DNA from: Nelumbo lutea
Taxonomy: Eukaryota; Streptophyta; Magnoliopsida; Proteales; Nelumbonaceae
Direction: 5' to 3'
DNA length: 64,000 bases
Assembly (NCBI GenBank): GCA_022828595.1
Contig: JAKGHH010000005.1
Coordinates: forward strand, 54,059,655-54,123,654
Numbering within the stretch: the stretch's first letter is position 1; each line of letters opens with the position of its first letter. The notes below the pieces were generated by a model. The model was not told where the DNA came from, did not search any database, and was given only the letters and a program-made list of their open reading frames with translations. Below, piece after piece: positions 34,364 through 45,777 of this stretch. The translations under genes were made by a program, and so were the position numbers.

Positions 34364-36439
34364 TTAGCTCATATGCGTCCGAGGGGTTAACCATGGCGTG
34401 TCGTTTAAACCAACAGTTCCATCATCTCTGTGCAGGATTTCTTCATAACCTTGAGGCAGCGCAGACTGCATTCTCAACACTGGCTTCCTGGTGGGTAAGA
34501 CAGGGAGCGGCGCTTCCCCTCTAAGTATCCTGGCTGCCTCCTTCACTGTTGGCCTCTCTACAGAGTTTGGGTGAGTACAAGAGATCCCCACCATGAGCAT
34601 TCTCTCAACCACAGCCTTGTCAAACCGCCCCTCTAATCTACCATCAACAGCTTCAATCAGTTTCCCCTTCAACCACATATCCCACGTCCAATCAGCCAGC
34701 GCAATCCCATTGTCGTCCACCGGTTGCCTCCCTGTTGCCACCTCTAGAACCACAACACCAAAGCTGTAGACATCTGTCTTCACAGTGGGTATTCCAGTAT
34801 GAACATACTCTGGTGCGAGATAACCCATGGTCCCAGCTGGTATGGTCGCTACTCGTGTGATGCCGCTGTGTTCATAAACCTCTGCTAGACCGAAATCTCC
34901 CAGTTTGGCATTGAACTCTGCATCGAGCATTATGTTGCAAGCTTTGACGTCCCTGTGGATTATCTGTCTCTCGCATTCTTCATGTAGGTAAGTGAGTGCA
35001 GATGCAACGCCAAGGACGATCTTCAGTCTTTGCTCCAATTTGAGCACCACTGCTGAACTGGAGCTCTTGTGGAGGATCTTATCGAGGCTGCCGCGAGGTA
35101 AGAACTCATAAACCAGGACTAATTCGTTCCCCTCACAGCACCAGCCTTGGAGTTGAACCAGGTTCTTGTGTCTTAAGCAACCCAACATGGTAGCCAGCTC
35201 GGTGGTGAAGGGGTCTCTAAATCGATCGACCTGATTGATACCACTGAACCTTTTGACAGCCACAGTCCTGCCGGAGCCAAGTTGCCCTTGGTATACAGTG
35301 CCGGAGGCACCTTTGCCGACGATTCTGCTCTCCTTGAATCCCTTTGTGGCAGATTTGATCTTAGCGAGTGACAGCCTTGTGGGGACTTTGTTCATTTGAA
35401 TTGTACACATTTCGCGAGTTTTCGTGACTCTGCCATCAATTCTCCTCTTTCTCGAGACATACCAAATTATTGCGCCGATGGTCACTCCCATGGAGATGAG
35501 AAACCCAACTGCTCCACCTAGACCAAGAGCTATGTCCGTGATCATTCGTCTTCTTCGATGGACATTGGGGGACCCATTGTTGTCATCTGAATCATCTGCA
35601 GAACTACATGTGAAACAAGCGCTGTCTTGACCTGTATCCGATTCCAGTGGCATCGTCTTCGGACGAACAAGCCCCGATGTTCTGAATTCCCACTGTTCGA
35701 CCAGGTGAAGCGCCGACCCTCGTCCATTTGAAGCAGAGAAGCCAACGTGCATGAACTCTTCGTACTGCCTTGAAAGATCCACCTGGGAGGTGAGAAGTGG
35801 ATTAGGAGGCCTGACCCTTGAATAGCCGACCCAAATCCTGATCATCTTCTCTGCGTCTTTGTAATCGACCCAAGCTCTGATGCGCCTCCCGCTTTTGAGA
35901 TCAATCCCAATCGAACCCACATCGACGGAAGCGAAAGAAACAACCGTGTTAATGTCGAGACCCACATGGTTGTCATTGAGGTCGCCGAGAGATGAATCTA
36001 GACTGGTATCGAATTCCACAGCGATGAACGGCTCTCCTTGGTTTTTGTTGCACTGGGTGAGACCCATATAGCCGGCGGAGCTGCAGCCAGTATCGACATT
36101 GGAGGTTATAAGGAATGCGAGACCGTCCCCGGGAAGAGAAGAAAAAGACGGAGTGATCAAGAAGGAGAAGGTAGACGTAAAGGACGCAACAGAGTTTGTT
36201 GTGGGATCAAGAAATCGAATTGGGTAAGCGTAGAGAGCTCTTCCAACCCCACAAGAAGGATAAAAAGGGCTGCAGGGTGGTTCTTGTGTAAGACTAATGG
36301 TGTTGTTCCTGAAATGGGCATCGCCGAAGAGGGTAACGTTCCCCGGCGGAGAGAAAGGCAAGGATAAAGACGGTGACAGGAAAACGAAAAAGATGAACAG
36401 AGACCACAGAAGCATCGGGGAAAAAGACGAAGATTTCAT
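34364..36439 (-). CDS. L-type lectin receptor kinase, LecRK-S.6-like
   Basis: This is an uninterrupted single-exon gene of 691 aa from the Met at 36439. That Met is preferred because a signal peptide (MLLWSLFIFFVFLSPSLSL) follows directly; an upstream in-frame ATG at 36499 would add 20 residues. The legume-lectin domain spans about 30-255 (NVTLFGDAHFRNNTISLTQE, FIAVEFDTSLDSSLGDLNDN). A transmembrane helix lies at about 302-327, followed by a basic stop-transfer KRR. The Ser/Thr kinase spans about 370-640. It has the P-loop GKGASGTVYQG, Lys396 in VAVK, HRDVKACN (catalytic Asp497), DFG at 515-517 and GTMGYLAPEY, so it is an RD kinase with all key residues. Such proteins sit in the plasma membrane and sense extracellular ligands; the ligand is unknown. 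The lectin part fits LecRK-S.6 best in my judgement. Confidence 0.95.
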   Translation of the reverse strand: MKSSSFSPMLLWSLFIFFVFLSPSLSLPFSPPGNVTLFGDAHFRNNTISLTQEPPCSPFYPSCGVGRALYAYPIRFLDPTTNSVASFTSTFSFLITPSFSSLPGDGLAFLITSNVDTGCSSAGYMGLTQCNKNQGEPFIAVEFDTSLDSSLGDLNDNHVGLDINTVVSFASVDVGSIGIDLKSGRRIRAWVDYKDAEKMIRIWVGYSRVRPPNPLLTSQVDLSRQYEEFMHVGFSASNGRGSALHLVEQWEFRTSGLVRPKTMPLESDTGQDSACFTCSSADDSDDNNGSPNVHRRRRMITDIALGLGGAVGFLISMGVTIGAIIWYVSRKRRIDGRVTKTREMCTIQMNKVPTRLSLAKIKSATKGFKESRIVGKGASGTVYQGQLGSGRTVAVKRFSGINQVDRFRDPFTTELATMLGCLRHKNLVQLQGWCCEGNELVLVYEFLPRGSLDKILHKSSSSAVVLKLEQRLKIVLGVASALTYLHEECERQIIHRDVKACNIMLDAEFNAKLGDFGLAEVYEHSGITRVATIPAGTMGYLAPEYVHTGIPTVKTDVYSFGVVVLEVATGRQPVDDNGIALADWTWDMWLKGKLIEAVDGRLEGRFDKAVVERMLMVGISCTHPNSVERPTVKEAARILRGEAPLPVLPTRKPVLRMQSALPQGYEEILHRDDGTVGLNDTPWLTPRTHMS

Positions 36440-36884
36440 TCTGTCTTGGCCAAAGAGGCTTTTCTCAGCGGGCAGAGGGAAATGAGAAATTCGATTCATG
36501 ATCCACGAAAAGGCAGACTAATCTTGAGAAAGAAAATCATAGAATCGGGGTTTTTGCACGTTTTAATTTCTGATGAAAGCAACAAAGGAGCGAGCTATCG
36601 GTGTTCCTCCGAGGATGCAAAATTGCAGAAACAGAGTTACTGAGTCGGGTGTGTTAAGTAGAGAGGCAATTGATGGGAAGAGAGAGGAGAGAGGATTTAG
36701 ATTTTCAAACAGCATAAGCAGTTCCCACACCATTGGGTATTTAGGTTCTTGTCAAGTGGTTAGATGGCTTTGAACCTGATCTGATCATTGACCCAATTGG
36801 GCTGCCAATATGTCATGATCATATAGTGAGAATGTAAACGCCCATCGTTCTATAGCTTGGATTTGAACCAAAGGTACCATGGTT
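36440..36884 (-). promoter_or_regulatory. 5' leader and upstream region of the LecRK gene
   Basis: It contains pyrimidine-rich leader sequence on the minus strand (CCTCTCTCCTCTCTTCCC at about 36680-36697) but no convincing TATA box. A hAT-like MITE begins 446 bp from the ATG and may limit or modify the promoter. Confidence 0.4.
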
Positions 36885-37341
36885 TAGGGGTGCAATTGGA
36901 TCATATCGTTTCGGATCACCCCTATTCGATCCGAGAAGATCCGATTGATGTATATTATATATTTATAAATATAAATATATATAATACACATATATATATA
37001 TATATGTTATTTATTTATAAATATATTTTTATAAATTTATTATATTATTTGTTTATTATAAAAAACATGTATATACATAATTATATATGATGAAAATAAT
37101 TAAAAATACTTATGTTTTTTGTTTTTACTTTAATAAAATTAGTATATTTTATTTTCTTTTAATAACTTATTAATATTTAAAGAAACAAGTCAGGTCAGAC
37201 CATATCCAAATATCTGAATTACCAATAGGATTTGAATTCAAATCGAGTCTTATCATATCCAATCGGACCTGACATGAATAGTGTTGGATCATATTCGAAT
37301 ATACCCTTGTTCGAATCTGATCCAATCTATTTGCATCCCTA
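36885..37341. mobile_element. hAT-like MITE upstream of the LecRK gene
   Basis: Inverted ends TAGGGGTGCAATTGGATC and (reverse complement) TAGGGATGCAAATAGATTGG bound a 457-bp AT-rich element. Flanking octamers CCATGGTT (36877-36884) and CCATGATT (37342-37349) agree at 7 of 8, the hAT target size. No coding sequence is inside. Confidence 0.75.
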
Positions 37342-38239
37342 CCATGATTCAATGTAATTTCCTCTTTGCAGCACTCGTGCACTTCCAATCGGCTAAAGGA
37401 AAACAACGATTTTGAAAGGATGAAAATTTCTACCCTATCCGATGGGTATCTGCCCATACCCTCTTTGATGAGGGTGTTTTTTTTTTTGCTTGAAGGACAT
37501 GTTTTGGGACACGGATGAGTTTTGGGATTCTACAATCTTGATGGGTATGGATAGGGTACAATATTAGGCTAAACTCAGTCCTCCATGATCCATATATTGT
37601 TGGGAAGCATATAAACTTCGTGTACAGTGTTGAATTTAATAATATATTGAATTTTATGTGAAGAATAATTGATAGTTTATGTGTTTTTTATATGTCTTAA
37701 TCAAATAAATGCAAATTTTGTTGTTTGTGTTATTTTACTTATTTATTGCATATATAAGACAAGAAATGATAAGAAATTAGATTCGGGTTCTAAACCCAAC
37801 CTACCGCTACCCTTGAATGTGGAGAGAGTTTTGCATTTTAATGTATGGGAAGGGTTTGGATTCTCAAAATCCAACCCATTAAGGGTTTTAGGATGGATAT
37901 GGGTTGGGAGGTTTAAGGAAATGGATAGGATCTAGAATTTTCAAAATCTGTTTTTTTGCCATCCCTAATTTTTCATGGAAGAAGTATTAATTGGCATTTA
38001 GCCCCCCCCCCCCCCCTAATGGGCCGATCAATCAAAATAATATTTGGGAGTGGTGGGGTAGGCAAAAGTAGAGATGAGAACTTAATCTTGAAAAAAAAAT
38101 GCCCTTTCTGTGGAAATACAGAAATCAAAAAACTTTCTCTAATATTTCAACTCCTCCTTCTTTGGCCATTAAGAGGGCTCTGGATCATTTAAACGGCTTT
38201 TAGAGTAGTCCTCATTCTAAGCAAATTGAAAAACCTAAC
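37342..38239. other. Non-coding spacer with decayed repeats
   Basis: Several GGGTATGGATAGGG/CCCTATCC words (about 37430-37560) and the GGATGGATATGGGTTGGGAGG section (37890-37915) ending in TTTTTGCCATCCCTAA look like old MITE pieces of the GATGGCAA family. A C16 run occurs at about 38001-38017. No gene is supported. Confidence 0.45.
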
Positions 38240-38680
38240 AAATCATGGAGGCAAGTCATTTGGAAGAGCCCCAAGATGGGATCCATTAAAATTAGTTTCG
38301 ACACCTTCTATGTGGATGAAAGTTGTTCTATTTGCAAGCATTGCTAGAGACTAGCTCTTAACTTCAACCTTATTGAGGCTTGGGCCACACTACCATCAAC
38401 GTTGCTGAGGCTTAGATTGCTTGGGAAGCACATAATCTTGCTCTTAACTTCAAAGATACATCCATCATCTTTGAAGGCAACTTGAAGCTAGTAATTTCTT
38501 GTCTTTAAAAGTCTACTTCCCCGTGGCGTTTAAGGAGCATAATTTCTAGATATAAGGAGCTCGTGGATGCTTTCAACCTATGGATTTCTTACCACCATGT
38601 CTTCCGGGAGGTAAATCAAGCGATAGATCTTTTAGCTCACTTAGCGCTGGAGAACTCGGGGGACTCCCTCTCTCTTGACC
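38240..38680 (+). pseudogene. RNase H-domain relic, sense strand
   Basis: In shifting frames the sequence gives SWRQVIWKSPKMGSIKISFD, then IIFEGNLKLVIS-like words and SRYKELVDAFNLWISYHHVF and REVNQAIDLLAHLALENSG. That order is the plant RVT_3-type RNase H domain found in LINEs and related reading frames (W-x-P-P-x-G-x-x-K-x-N-x-D ... FREVN-x-x-AD-x-LA). Stops and frameshifts mean it is dead. Only this domain is present. Confidence 0.7.
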
Positions 38681-38899
38681 CCTCTAATTTGTCTCTCATT
38701 TGTTTTGCAGACTTATGGGGACGTACTACCCCCGACTTGTGTAGCACATTTCAGTTTCCATATAAAAAAAAGTGTTTCATACTATCAGTCAAAAGCATTA
38801 GACTCAGAACCGTCAGTGTTTTGGTCAATGTTCAGAGAATTTGACCGCACATCAAACCAGAAGAATTTCAATCCAGGTTTAGCGAGAGGTCTAACCATA

Positions 38900-39240
38900 G
38901 TGACATAATAAATAAAAAATATTATATACTATATACAATATATAATAATGTAATATGTATAATTATATAATATATAACAATATTAATTATATACATATAT
39001 ATATACACACAAAATATATAATTATATTCTATTATAGCATATGGTTTTATACAAGAATTAAGATTTGAGACAAAAAAGGAAATTTTTTTGACAAAATAGT
39101 GAGGCATTTAACACCACCTTGGGATATATATAAAAAGTTACCTAAAATAAAATAATATCACCTCCATTAGACACCTGAGTATAAAGTTATGGTCTTTTGA
39201 AATTTACATATAGGTAAAAGAAAAAATTGACAACGGTTAC
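38900..39240. other. AT-rich non-coding spacer
   Basis: TATAATATA-type low-complexity sequence with no gene. Confidence 0.45.
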
Positions 39241-39290
39241 ATAAACCGGGTGATGCCACCGGTTCCCAAGTTGGACCAGTTGGTGGACAC

Positions 39291-39690
39291 TAGACGTTTG
39301 TTTGGCATCGTTGTTGTTGCTCCAAAAAATGGTGCCACATCAGCGCCATATAGGAAAAATGGTGATCTAGGAAACAACCATCTGTTTGCAACCGTTTTTC
39401 CATAGAAAACGGTACTCCAAGCCATGTCTTGGAAATTGGAAAGGCATTGCTTGGATTAATGCCAAATTTGGCGTTTCCTAGAGATGTAGCTCATTGCTGC
39501 CAATAGGGCAGTGATGTGGCAATGGATAATGGATAGAAGTGCAAAAAACGTTTCTTGGAGCATTGACACCAAACAAAAAAAGTGGTTGCTCCAAGTACCT
39601 GGCAACAACGACTCCAAAATAAAGCACCACCAACCCATACATCAGCAGCACCATTTGGTGCTACATCTATAACATCAATGCCAAACATAT
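39291..39690. repeat. MITE-like repeat with GTTTGGCAT ends
   Basis: The left end is GACGTTTGTTTGGCATCG and the reverse-complemented right end is TATATGTTTGGCATTG, both flanked by CTA. The interior at 39391-39680 matches 21030-21345. A third partial copy of the left end (GCGTCTGTTTGGCATCGATG) is at about 40630-40695. The family is small, non-coding and present at least three times in this window. Confidence 0.62.
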
Positions 39691-40129
39691 ACTAAACAGT
39701 TATAGCTGTGTTTTGACAATAAAAGTTTTAGGGGTATGACTGAACCGACTGGGGGCCTAGGTCACAAACTGGTTTTCCTACCCATTACTCTACTCACACC
39801 TACCCGCCTTGAATTGCAGCCACACATTGCCACTTACATTGTGAGATGTGCGGCTGCAGTGTACTGTGGGCAGGGTCTTGCAGGTAGAGAAAGTAGGAAA
39901 TTCTGATCCAATTTTCCTAACATTGGTTTGAAATGCTTTTTTTTTTTTTTGGCAAAAGGAAGCAGCCAGCACTTCATTAAGTTAAACTGAACTATATAGA
40001 TGGAGATAGCAGTGGGTTGTAAGTTATTTTAACTTGGCCTTTGCATGCCAGGTAGGCTAGCGTATGAGAAGCCTTGCTGTAGTTTCTGTTTATACGTACA
40101 AACTCTATTTATTCAAAAGTAGATAAAAG
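39691..40129. other. Non-coding spacer
   Basis: I see a T run near 39938-39951 and no supported gene. Confidence 0.4.
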
Positions 40130-40430
40130 TCTTGACAGTTGTTCACAGTGTAACTGGTTTATCCACTTCTTTGGTTGACTTTTATCCTGCAAAAAGTCTA
40201 TCAGCTACGATGAATCACTGTATATCATGATTCTAGATATTTTAAGTTGGCTGGCTGCTTTGAGCCCTTGGATTAAGGCTCGGAGACTCGCATCATAATT
40301 GTCGATGGCCCAACATGGTTCTCCTTCAGCAAGAACTATAACTCTGCCGGTGCATTTGATGATGAAAGCTCATCCTGCAAAACCTGATAGTAAATCATAC
40401 GACCCATCAATGTGAAGTGTGGTAAGAGTG
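40130..40430 (-). pseudogene. RNase H-domain relic, minus strand
   Basis: The minus strand reads TLHIDGSYDLLSGFAG, AFIIKCTGRVIVLAEGEP, DASLRALIQGLKAASQLKIS and RIMIYSDSS with LIDFLQDKSQP after a stop. This is the D-x-S / E-L-x-A-L / D-S frame of a plant RVT_3 RNase H domain with in-frame stops. It is unrelated in orientation to the relic at 38240. No RT part accompanies it. Confidence 0.68.
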
Positions 40431-40965
40431 TTACTTCTTGCATCCCTTGGCGTGATTTTCTTGTGACATCATCTTTGTTAGAGATTTTGGCAGTTGAGAC
40501 ATGCATGCTGCTATTTTCTCCTCTAATGCAAGTATGCAAACATGGAACGAACTGCATGCATGCTTTATTTTTCCTCTAATTAGTTATCAGCCCGGATTTG
40601 ACTCCAATTGCTGTAGGTGAAGCTACTTTAAGCGTCTGTTTGGCATCGATGCTGTTGCTCCAGAAAACGGTGACACATCAGCAGCATATCGGAAAGTACT
40701 CTCGGTTGATGCCGTAGGTTTTGGTTCACGGTTGATATATGATAAGGCTACTTCCCCATCACCATTCGTTTTCGAACCAGTAGTTTTAATTGGTTCACTG
40801 TTCAACTCTCTTGTCTATTTACCAGCAACTCTAGTCTCTATCCGTCCAGTTGGAATTAGCCTTTTCTTTCTTTTTAATTTTTTGGTGAGAGTCTAATTAG
40901 AATATCTTGATCAATAGAATATAAATTAATTTGTATCACCATCCTCCTTTCTTATTTTAACTTTA

Positions 40966-41578
40966 GGGTGAAATACAAAAATCTTTCTGAAGTTTCTGAC
41001 AATCATAAAACCCTCCCCTTTATTTTCATTTTAACAAATATATTCTCTAAATTTTAGAGAAATTCAACAAAAACTTCCCTTCTCAACAAAAACCTCTTTT
41101 AACAGTCATTTTAGTAATTTCACATGACAAATTACTGAAATATGTTTATTGTTGAGTTAAAATGAGATTATTTCAATAATTTTGCATGTAAAATAATTTA
41201 TAAAAGGATAGAATGAATATTTGGGAAAAACTGGTGCATAAGTCTAACATTTTCTATCTAGGTTCAACAAAAACTTCCCTTCTCAACAAAAACCTCTTTT
41301 AACAGTCATTTTAGTAATTTCACATGACAAATTACTGAAATATGTTTATTGTTGAGTTAAAATGAGATTATTTCAATAATTTTGCATGTAAAATAATTTA
41401 TAAAAGGATAGAACGAATATTTGGGAAAAACTGGTGCATAAGTCTAACATTTTCTATCTAGGACAGTGGGGATTGTTGAGTTTCTGAAAAGTCCAGAGGA
41501 GGTATTTGTTAAAACAAAATTATAAGATAGGTTTTTATAATTGTCAGAAACTTCATGAGAGATTTTTGTATTTTACCC
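40966..41578. mobile_element. Mutator-type MITE with 9-bp target duplication
   Basis: The ends GGGTGAAATACAAAAATCT and (reverse complement) GGGTAAAATACAAAAATCTC begin inverted repeats of nearly 50 bp that share AAGTTTCTGACAAT. A perfect nonamer TTAACTTTA flanks both sides (40957-40965 and 41579-41587), the Mutator signature. The interior holds a 200-bp tandem duplication (41063-41462). No coding capacity. Confidence 0.88.
41063..41462. repeat. 200-bp tandem duplication inside the MITE
   Basis: Copies 41063-41262 and 41263-41462 are of equal length and by eye differ at one site (GATAGAATGAAT versus GATAGAACGAAT). The unit starts TTCAACAAAAACTTCCCTTC. The duplication is therefore far younger than the MITE, whose terminal repeats have diverged more. 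Confidence 0.95.
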
Positions 41579-41587
41579 TTAACTTTA

Positions 41588-42951
41588 ATTTCATACAAAA
41601 TAATTTCATACAAAACCAAAAGCACTAATGCCATTGATGGTGGAAGAGCTTTAACCAATCAAACCACCCCATGGTTTCCCATCTAATACCCTGATTGATC
41701 TCTTGTATGACAACCGTTGATAGTTGAACCCAAAAACTAGAGTGCCATTTGGCAAATATTTTTTTAAAGATTTTTAGGAATACTTGATAGTTAAAATAGG
41801 ATGTGAATTTTTGAATCAAAATGTTAGCAGAATGAAAACCGTTTAGTTAAGGCGTATTATCATTTATTTTTTCACATGAAGATACCATAAAAATGTCAAA
41901 AAAATTCATTTTGAGTTTCTTGAAAATAACCCAAAACAGGTTTTATGTGTCTTTTTGAAACGTTATTTTTAGTGGTTAAATCTTTTCCAACCAAACAGTA
42001 AAAGACTAAAACATAAATTGTCCGACTTTTAAATAATCAACAGCCTATATGAAAAGACACGCCGAATGGAACCTAAACAAAGGCAAAGACTTCTGCAACA
42101 AAGAAAACATTAATAAGGATTTTAAATAAAAAACTTTTACCTGGTCAATCTGGGCCGCCGCTCATTTAAATTCAGTATATGAGGGAGGTGGTTGAGCCAT
42201 TTATGTTAGAATGTTATGATATATATATATATATATATGCTGATGTTCGTATTTGCACGGCTGTGCTGTTGACCACAGTGTAAGGATTAATTTTTTGAGC
42301 AGAAAATTTAGATTCATCTGGATAGCCCATTGCAAAAATCATAAAAGATGTATTGATCGAAAACATTGTTAATTAAAGTCGTTACCTAATAGCAATGTTT
42401 ATACATATCATGGACTGGAGATGGAACTGTTTTTTTATTAAATTTAAAAGGTATTAAATTGATAAAATACTCAGATTACAGACAAGATCAACCAATCATT
42501 AACAACTCTTGAAACTGGACTGAACATGACCCGAGAAATAAACCCAACATCAACTAACAGACCAAACTTGCTGAAGAATAAAGGAGTAATAGTGAGCACG
42601 AGTATTGCTCGGAAAGCGGTGTCAAAAGTTTGTAAACACTAAACACAAAGGGATAACCTCTTCCAACAGATATAAGCTCATGAAGCTAGAACTCCAGTAG
42701 CAAATAACGCAACTCTAAAACAAGCTATTTTTTTAGATGATCAACCGGTGATTCAAATTTTCAAAGAAATGCATAATGTTGTAATTGAATAATAAATATT
42801 TAAAAAAAAAATAGAATACTAAAAATAAAAAAAAATATAGAATTTTGTCAAAAATACTTAGAAACATTTCTAATGTTACATATTCATCATACAAAATAAA
42901 AGCATTTGTTAAAATATATTTTTTATTTATGATAACAATGGAATATAAAAT

Positions 42952-42989
<38 letters not shown>

Positions 42990-43190
42990 TATTATAATTT
43001 AAAATTCCCACTTGCAATGTCATGTACATTTACTATAAACATTTAAGTTTATTTTTAATCATATTATTATTTTTGTTAATTTTCAATTTATATCTTAACT
43101 ATGTTATGTATAAAATTCAAATAAATAATATAAATGAAATTTTCTTACTTACAATGGACTTCCTTAATTATTAATATATATATATAAAAG
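41588..43190. other. AT-rich non-coding spacer
   Basis: No gene is supported. Simple repeats include a short (AT)n at about 42217-42238 and a long trinucleotide array near 42953. Confidence 0.45.
42953..42988. repeat. (TAA)n microsatellite
   Basis: About twelve uninterrupted TAA units form an obvious length-variable marker. Confidence 0.95.
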
Positions 43191-43340
43191 CACTACATGA
43201 AAAACTTAGTGGTCTTTAAGACTGCCACTGTAACAAGAGTTGAAGTGGCTGTCTTCAAAGGACCGCCGCTTGAAAAACCTAAATAAAATAATTTTTTTTT
43301 AAAGCGGCAGTCTTTATTGACAAGACGGTTCTAAGCTTCT
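43191..43340 (+). mobile_element. CACTA-type transposon terminus
   Basis: CACTACATGAAAAACTTAGT begins the segment, matching the CACTAC-A-GAAAA start of plant En/Spm elements. Subterminal AGTGGTCTTTAAGACTGCCACT-like inverted words and GCGGCAGTCTTTATTGAC follow. The opposite terminus is not visible, so this is a broken end. An A18 run follows at about 43352-43370. Confidence 0.6.
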
Positions 43341-45777
43341 AACGGATTTAACAAAAAAAAAAAAAAAAAAAACTCTTTAAACTCTCGCGTTCTCTGCTAT
43401 TTAATTTTGATGGAGAGCCCCAAAACTAGAGTGAGAGGAGGAATTACTGAACTAAGAAGAGAGCCAAAGGTGGGTCCTGCGTATTTTTATTTTGTTTTTC
43501 TATAATTCCTTTCTCTTGAGTCTCGTTTCGATGATAGCTTAATAATTTTGATCTTTCATTATTTTTACTTTTTTCAGGTTTACTAGGCTTTGTCAACCAT
43601 GAAAATCGTACATTTTCAGTCGAGGAAAATCCCATTAACATGACGGTCAAATCTTACCGGCCAAGTTCATTTGCTAAGCTTGCAGAGGAGAAATATAGAA
43701 GATTTCATCATGAATGCTGGTTCTGTGCTGATGTTGGAATGGTGCTCACTGCTTGAGAAATGTGGGGGTCTGGTCATTCCCGTGTTTGCATCCAATCCTT
43801 CAGTTGTATAATTTACATCTTATACATTGCCTAAGCCACATGACCTAGAAATCATATTCAATCTTCTCTCTGAATCCAATATGTTTTGCTTGGGTTATTC
43901 TGGTGTGGAAAGACCATTCTCAATAATAGATACTGAGATAGACAGCTTCCTATTCAAACAGGCTACTAAGAACCAGTTGCTTCTTAACTAGCTAGTCTTT
44001 CCTGAAATGACCTTTTTCAGTTGGGATCAGGCTAGCCATGCCCAACCGTCCAAGTGAGACTACAAATTTTCAGGTCATAACTTCCTATTGGACACTCCAA
44101 ATGCATGACTGAAATCCTAGTTCAGCCAGGAAATCAGCCTCTAAAATTTACAGTGACGAGATAGAAAGTTAAGGAACAGCCAAAGATATAACCAGTTAAC
44201 CTACCATTCATTTGTTCACTCTGCAAAGATTTATGATCAAATTCACCACTCCATCTCTGGTACAACGATCATTATGTCTAAAAACAAAAGAGGAGAGACA
44301 TTGGCTAACGTCCTAACCTAATACTGAAAGGTTATATAAACTCGGTTCATAGATGACACATAACCATTGTTGCACTACCATGTAAAAGGATGATGAGAAG
44401 GAAGGGAAAGGTAGGGAAACCTGAACAAACCTTGTATAGGTTTCCCTACCATTCCTTTCCTTTCCCTACCTTCTTTTTCAAACCAAACACAGCCTTAGAG
44501 ACTATGAGAAAATGACATAACATTGATCCTTCTTCCAACCCTTCCCTTTCCATAACCCATTCTTTTTTACTCATGTGCCTCTAAAGTTGCTTTGCTATAT
44601 CTCCCACTTCCCAAAAAAAATCTTGTCACTTTTGTCATTACAGTTTTCCCATCAGCTCCAGTTAACCAGAGTGTACCACCAGCATTGGAGTGCTGCATGG
44701 ATTGTAGGTGACTAGAACTATCTAGGCATTGTCTTCGCTATCATAAGAAGCCTATCTGACTTCTTTTCTGGGATCAATAACAATCAGAAATGTACTTATT
44801 GACATGATGAGAAAGACTTTCCTAAAAGGAAAGTCTATATGAGGTACATAATGTGGTTGTAAAGCAAACCACAAGTTTTGGAAAAGAAGTTTTAGCCTTG
44901 GCTTGTTTTCTTGCTTGGTGCTGATGCAAAACATCTTTAAGGTGTAAAATTCTCCAAAATTCTCCTAGGTACATTTACATTCCTTGATTCTTATTTCTTG
45001 GATGACTACCCTAACTCATATCATTTTATTTATTTGCACAATTTAATTTCTTTCTAACATTCAGGCACCCTAATTATTTCCTACAAATGATTCTTGATTT
45101 TCTACAGAGACTATGCTTGACTAGTAGGTCAGTCATCATACATTGTGACTGATCCACTTAGAATGCTGTCTAACTAATTGTTGAATCTAATTAATCTATC
45201 TCCAGCAACTGTTTCCTTTGAATAATCTTCTTTTCAATATTTACAATGGCTTAATTTCACATTACTCTCAAATGTCAGCATGCATCTTCCTAAAAAAAAT
45301 ATAATGTCCTTCCCGTCCTATTTCTGCCTGAACAGAAATGCATAAATAAATTATCAGCAATAAGCTTTTTTCTTAGCAAATAAATGCATCCAAACAGAAA
45401 ATGAAGAGAAAATCGAAGAAAATTTGCATTACTTAGTGTAATGACAAAATCTTGGGCTGTCAAGAATGTAAATGGGTTTGAGTCTGAAAGCAGCCACTTT
45501 GTGCAAAATAAGCAAAAAAGTAAAGTTAGGACCATATCCAGTCCACCCCTCCCATGACCCTAGATAGCTGGGACCAACATTGGTAATGGCCTTTAAGCAG
45601 ATTGAATACCACCCTTCTGCACTAACAGAATAACATAATAGTTCACTGAATAAACTATAAGAATGAAGATATGCAAAAGGGGGGAAATCCCGTTTACCTA
45701 AAGGGTAGTCATGATGACCCAATCCTGTCCTAACACAATGAATCCTAAAATCATAATGAATCATATTATTTCTTATT
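43341..45777. other. Non-coding spacer
   Basis: No gene is supported despite fairly balanced composition in parts. At about 44411-44450 a small hairpin forms from AGGTAGGGAAACCT and AGGTTTCCCTACC, next to CAAACCAAACACAGCC, which looks like one end of a Tourist-like MITE. Confidence 0.4.

Noticed and set aside
35424..36485. Several plus-strand frames opposite the LecRK gene
   Set aside because: They are complements of an intact, conserved kinase gene and show no independent similarity.
37989..38017. Poly-C and poly-G runs (also 46280-46292 and 59213-59223) as regulatory quadruplex sites
   Set aside because: Single homopolymers without spaced G-tracts; the two G runs belong to copies of one transposon border.
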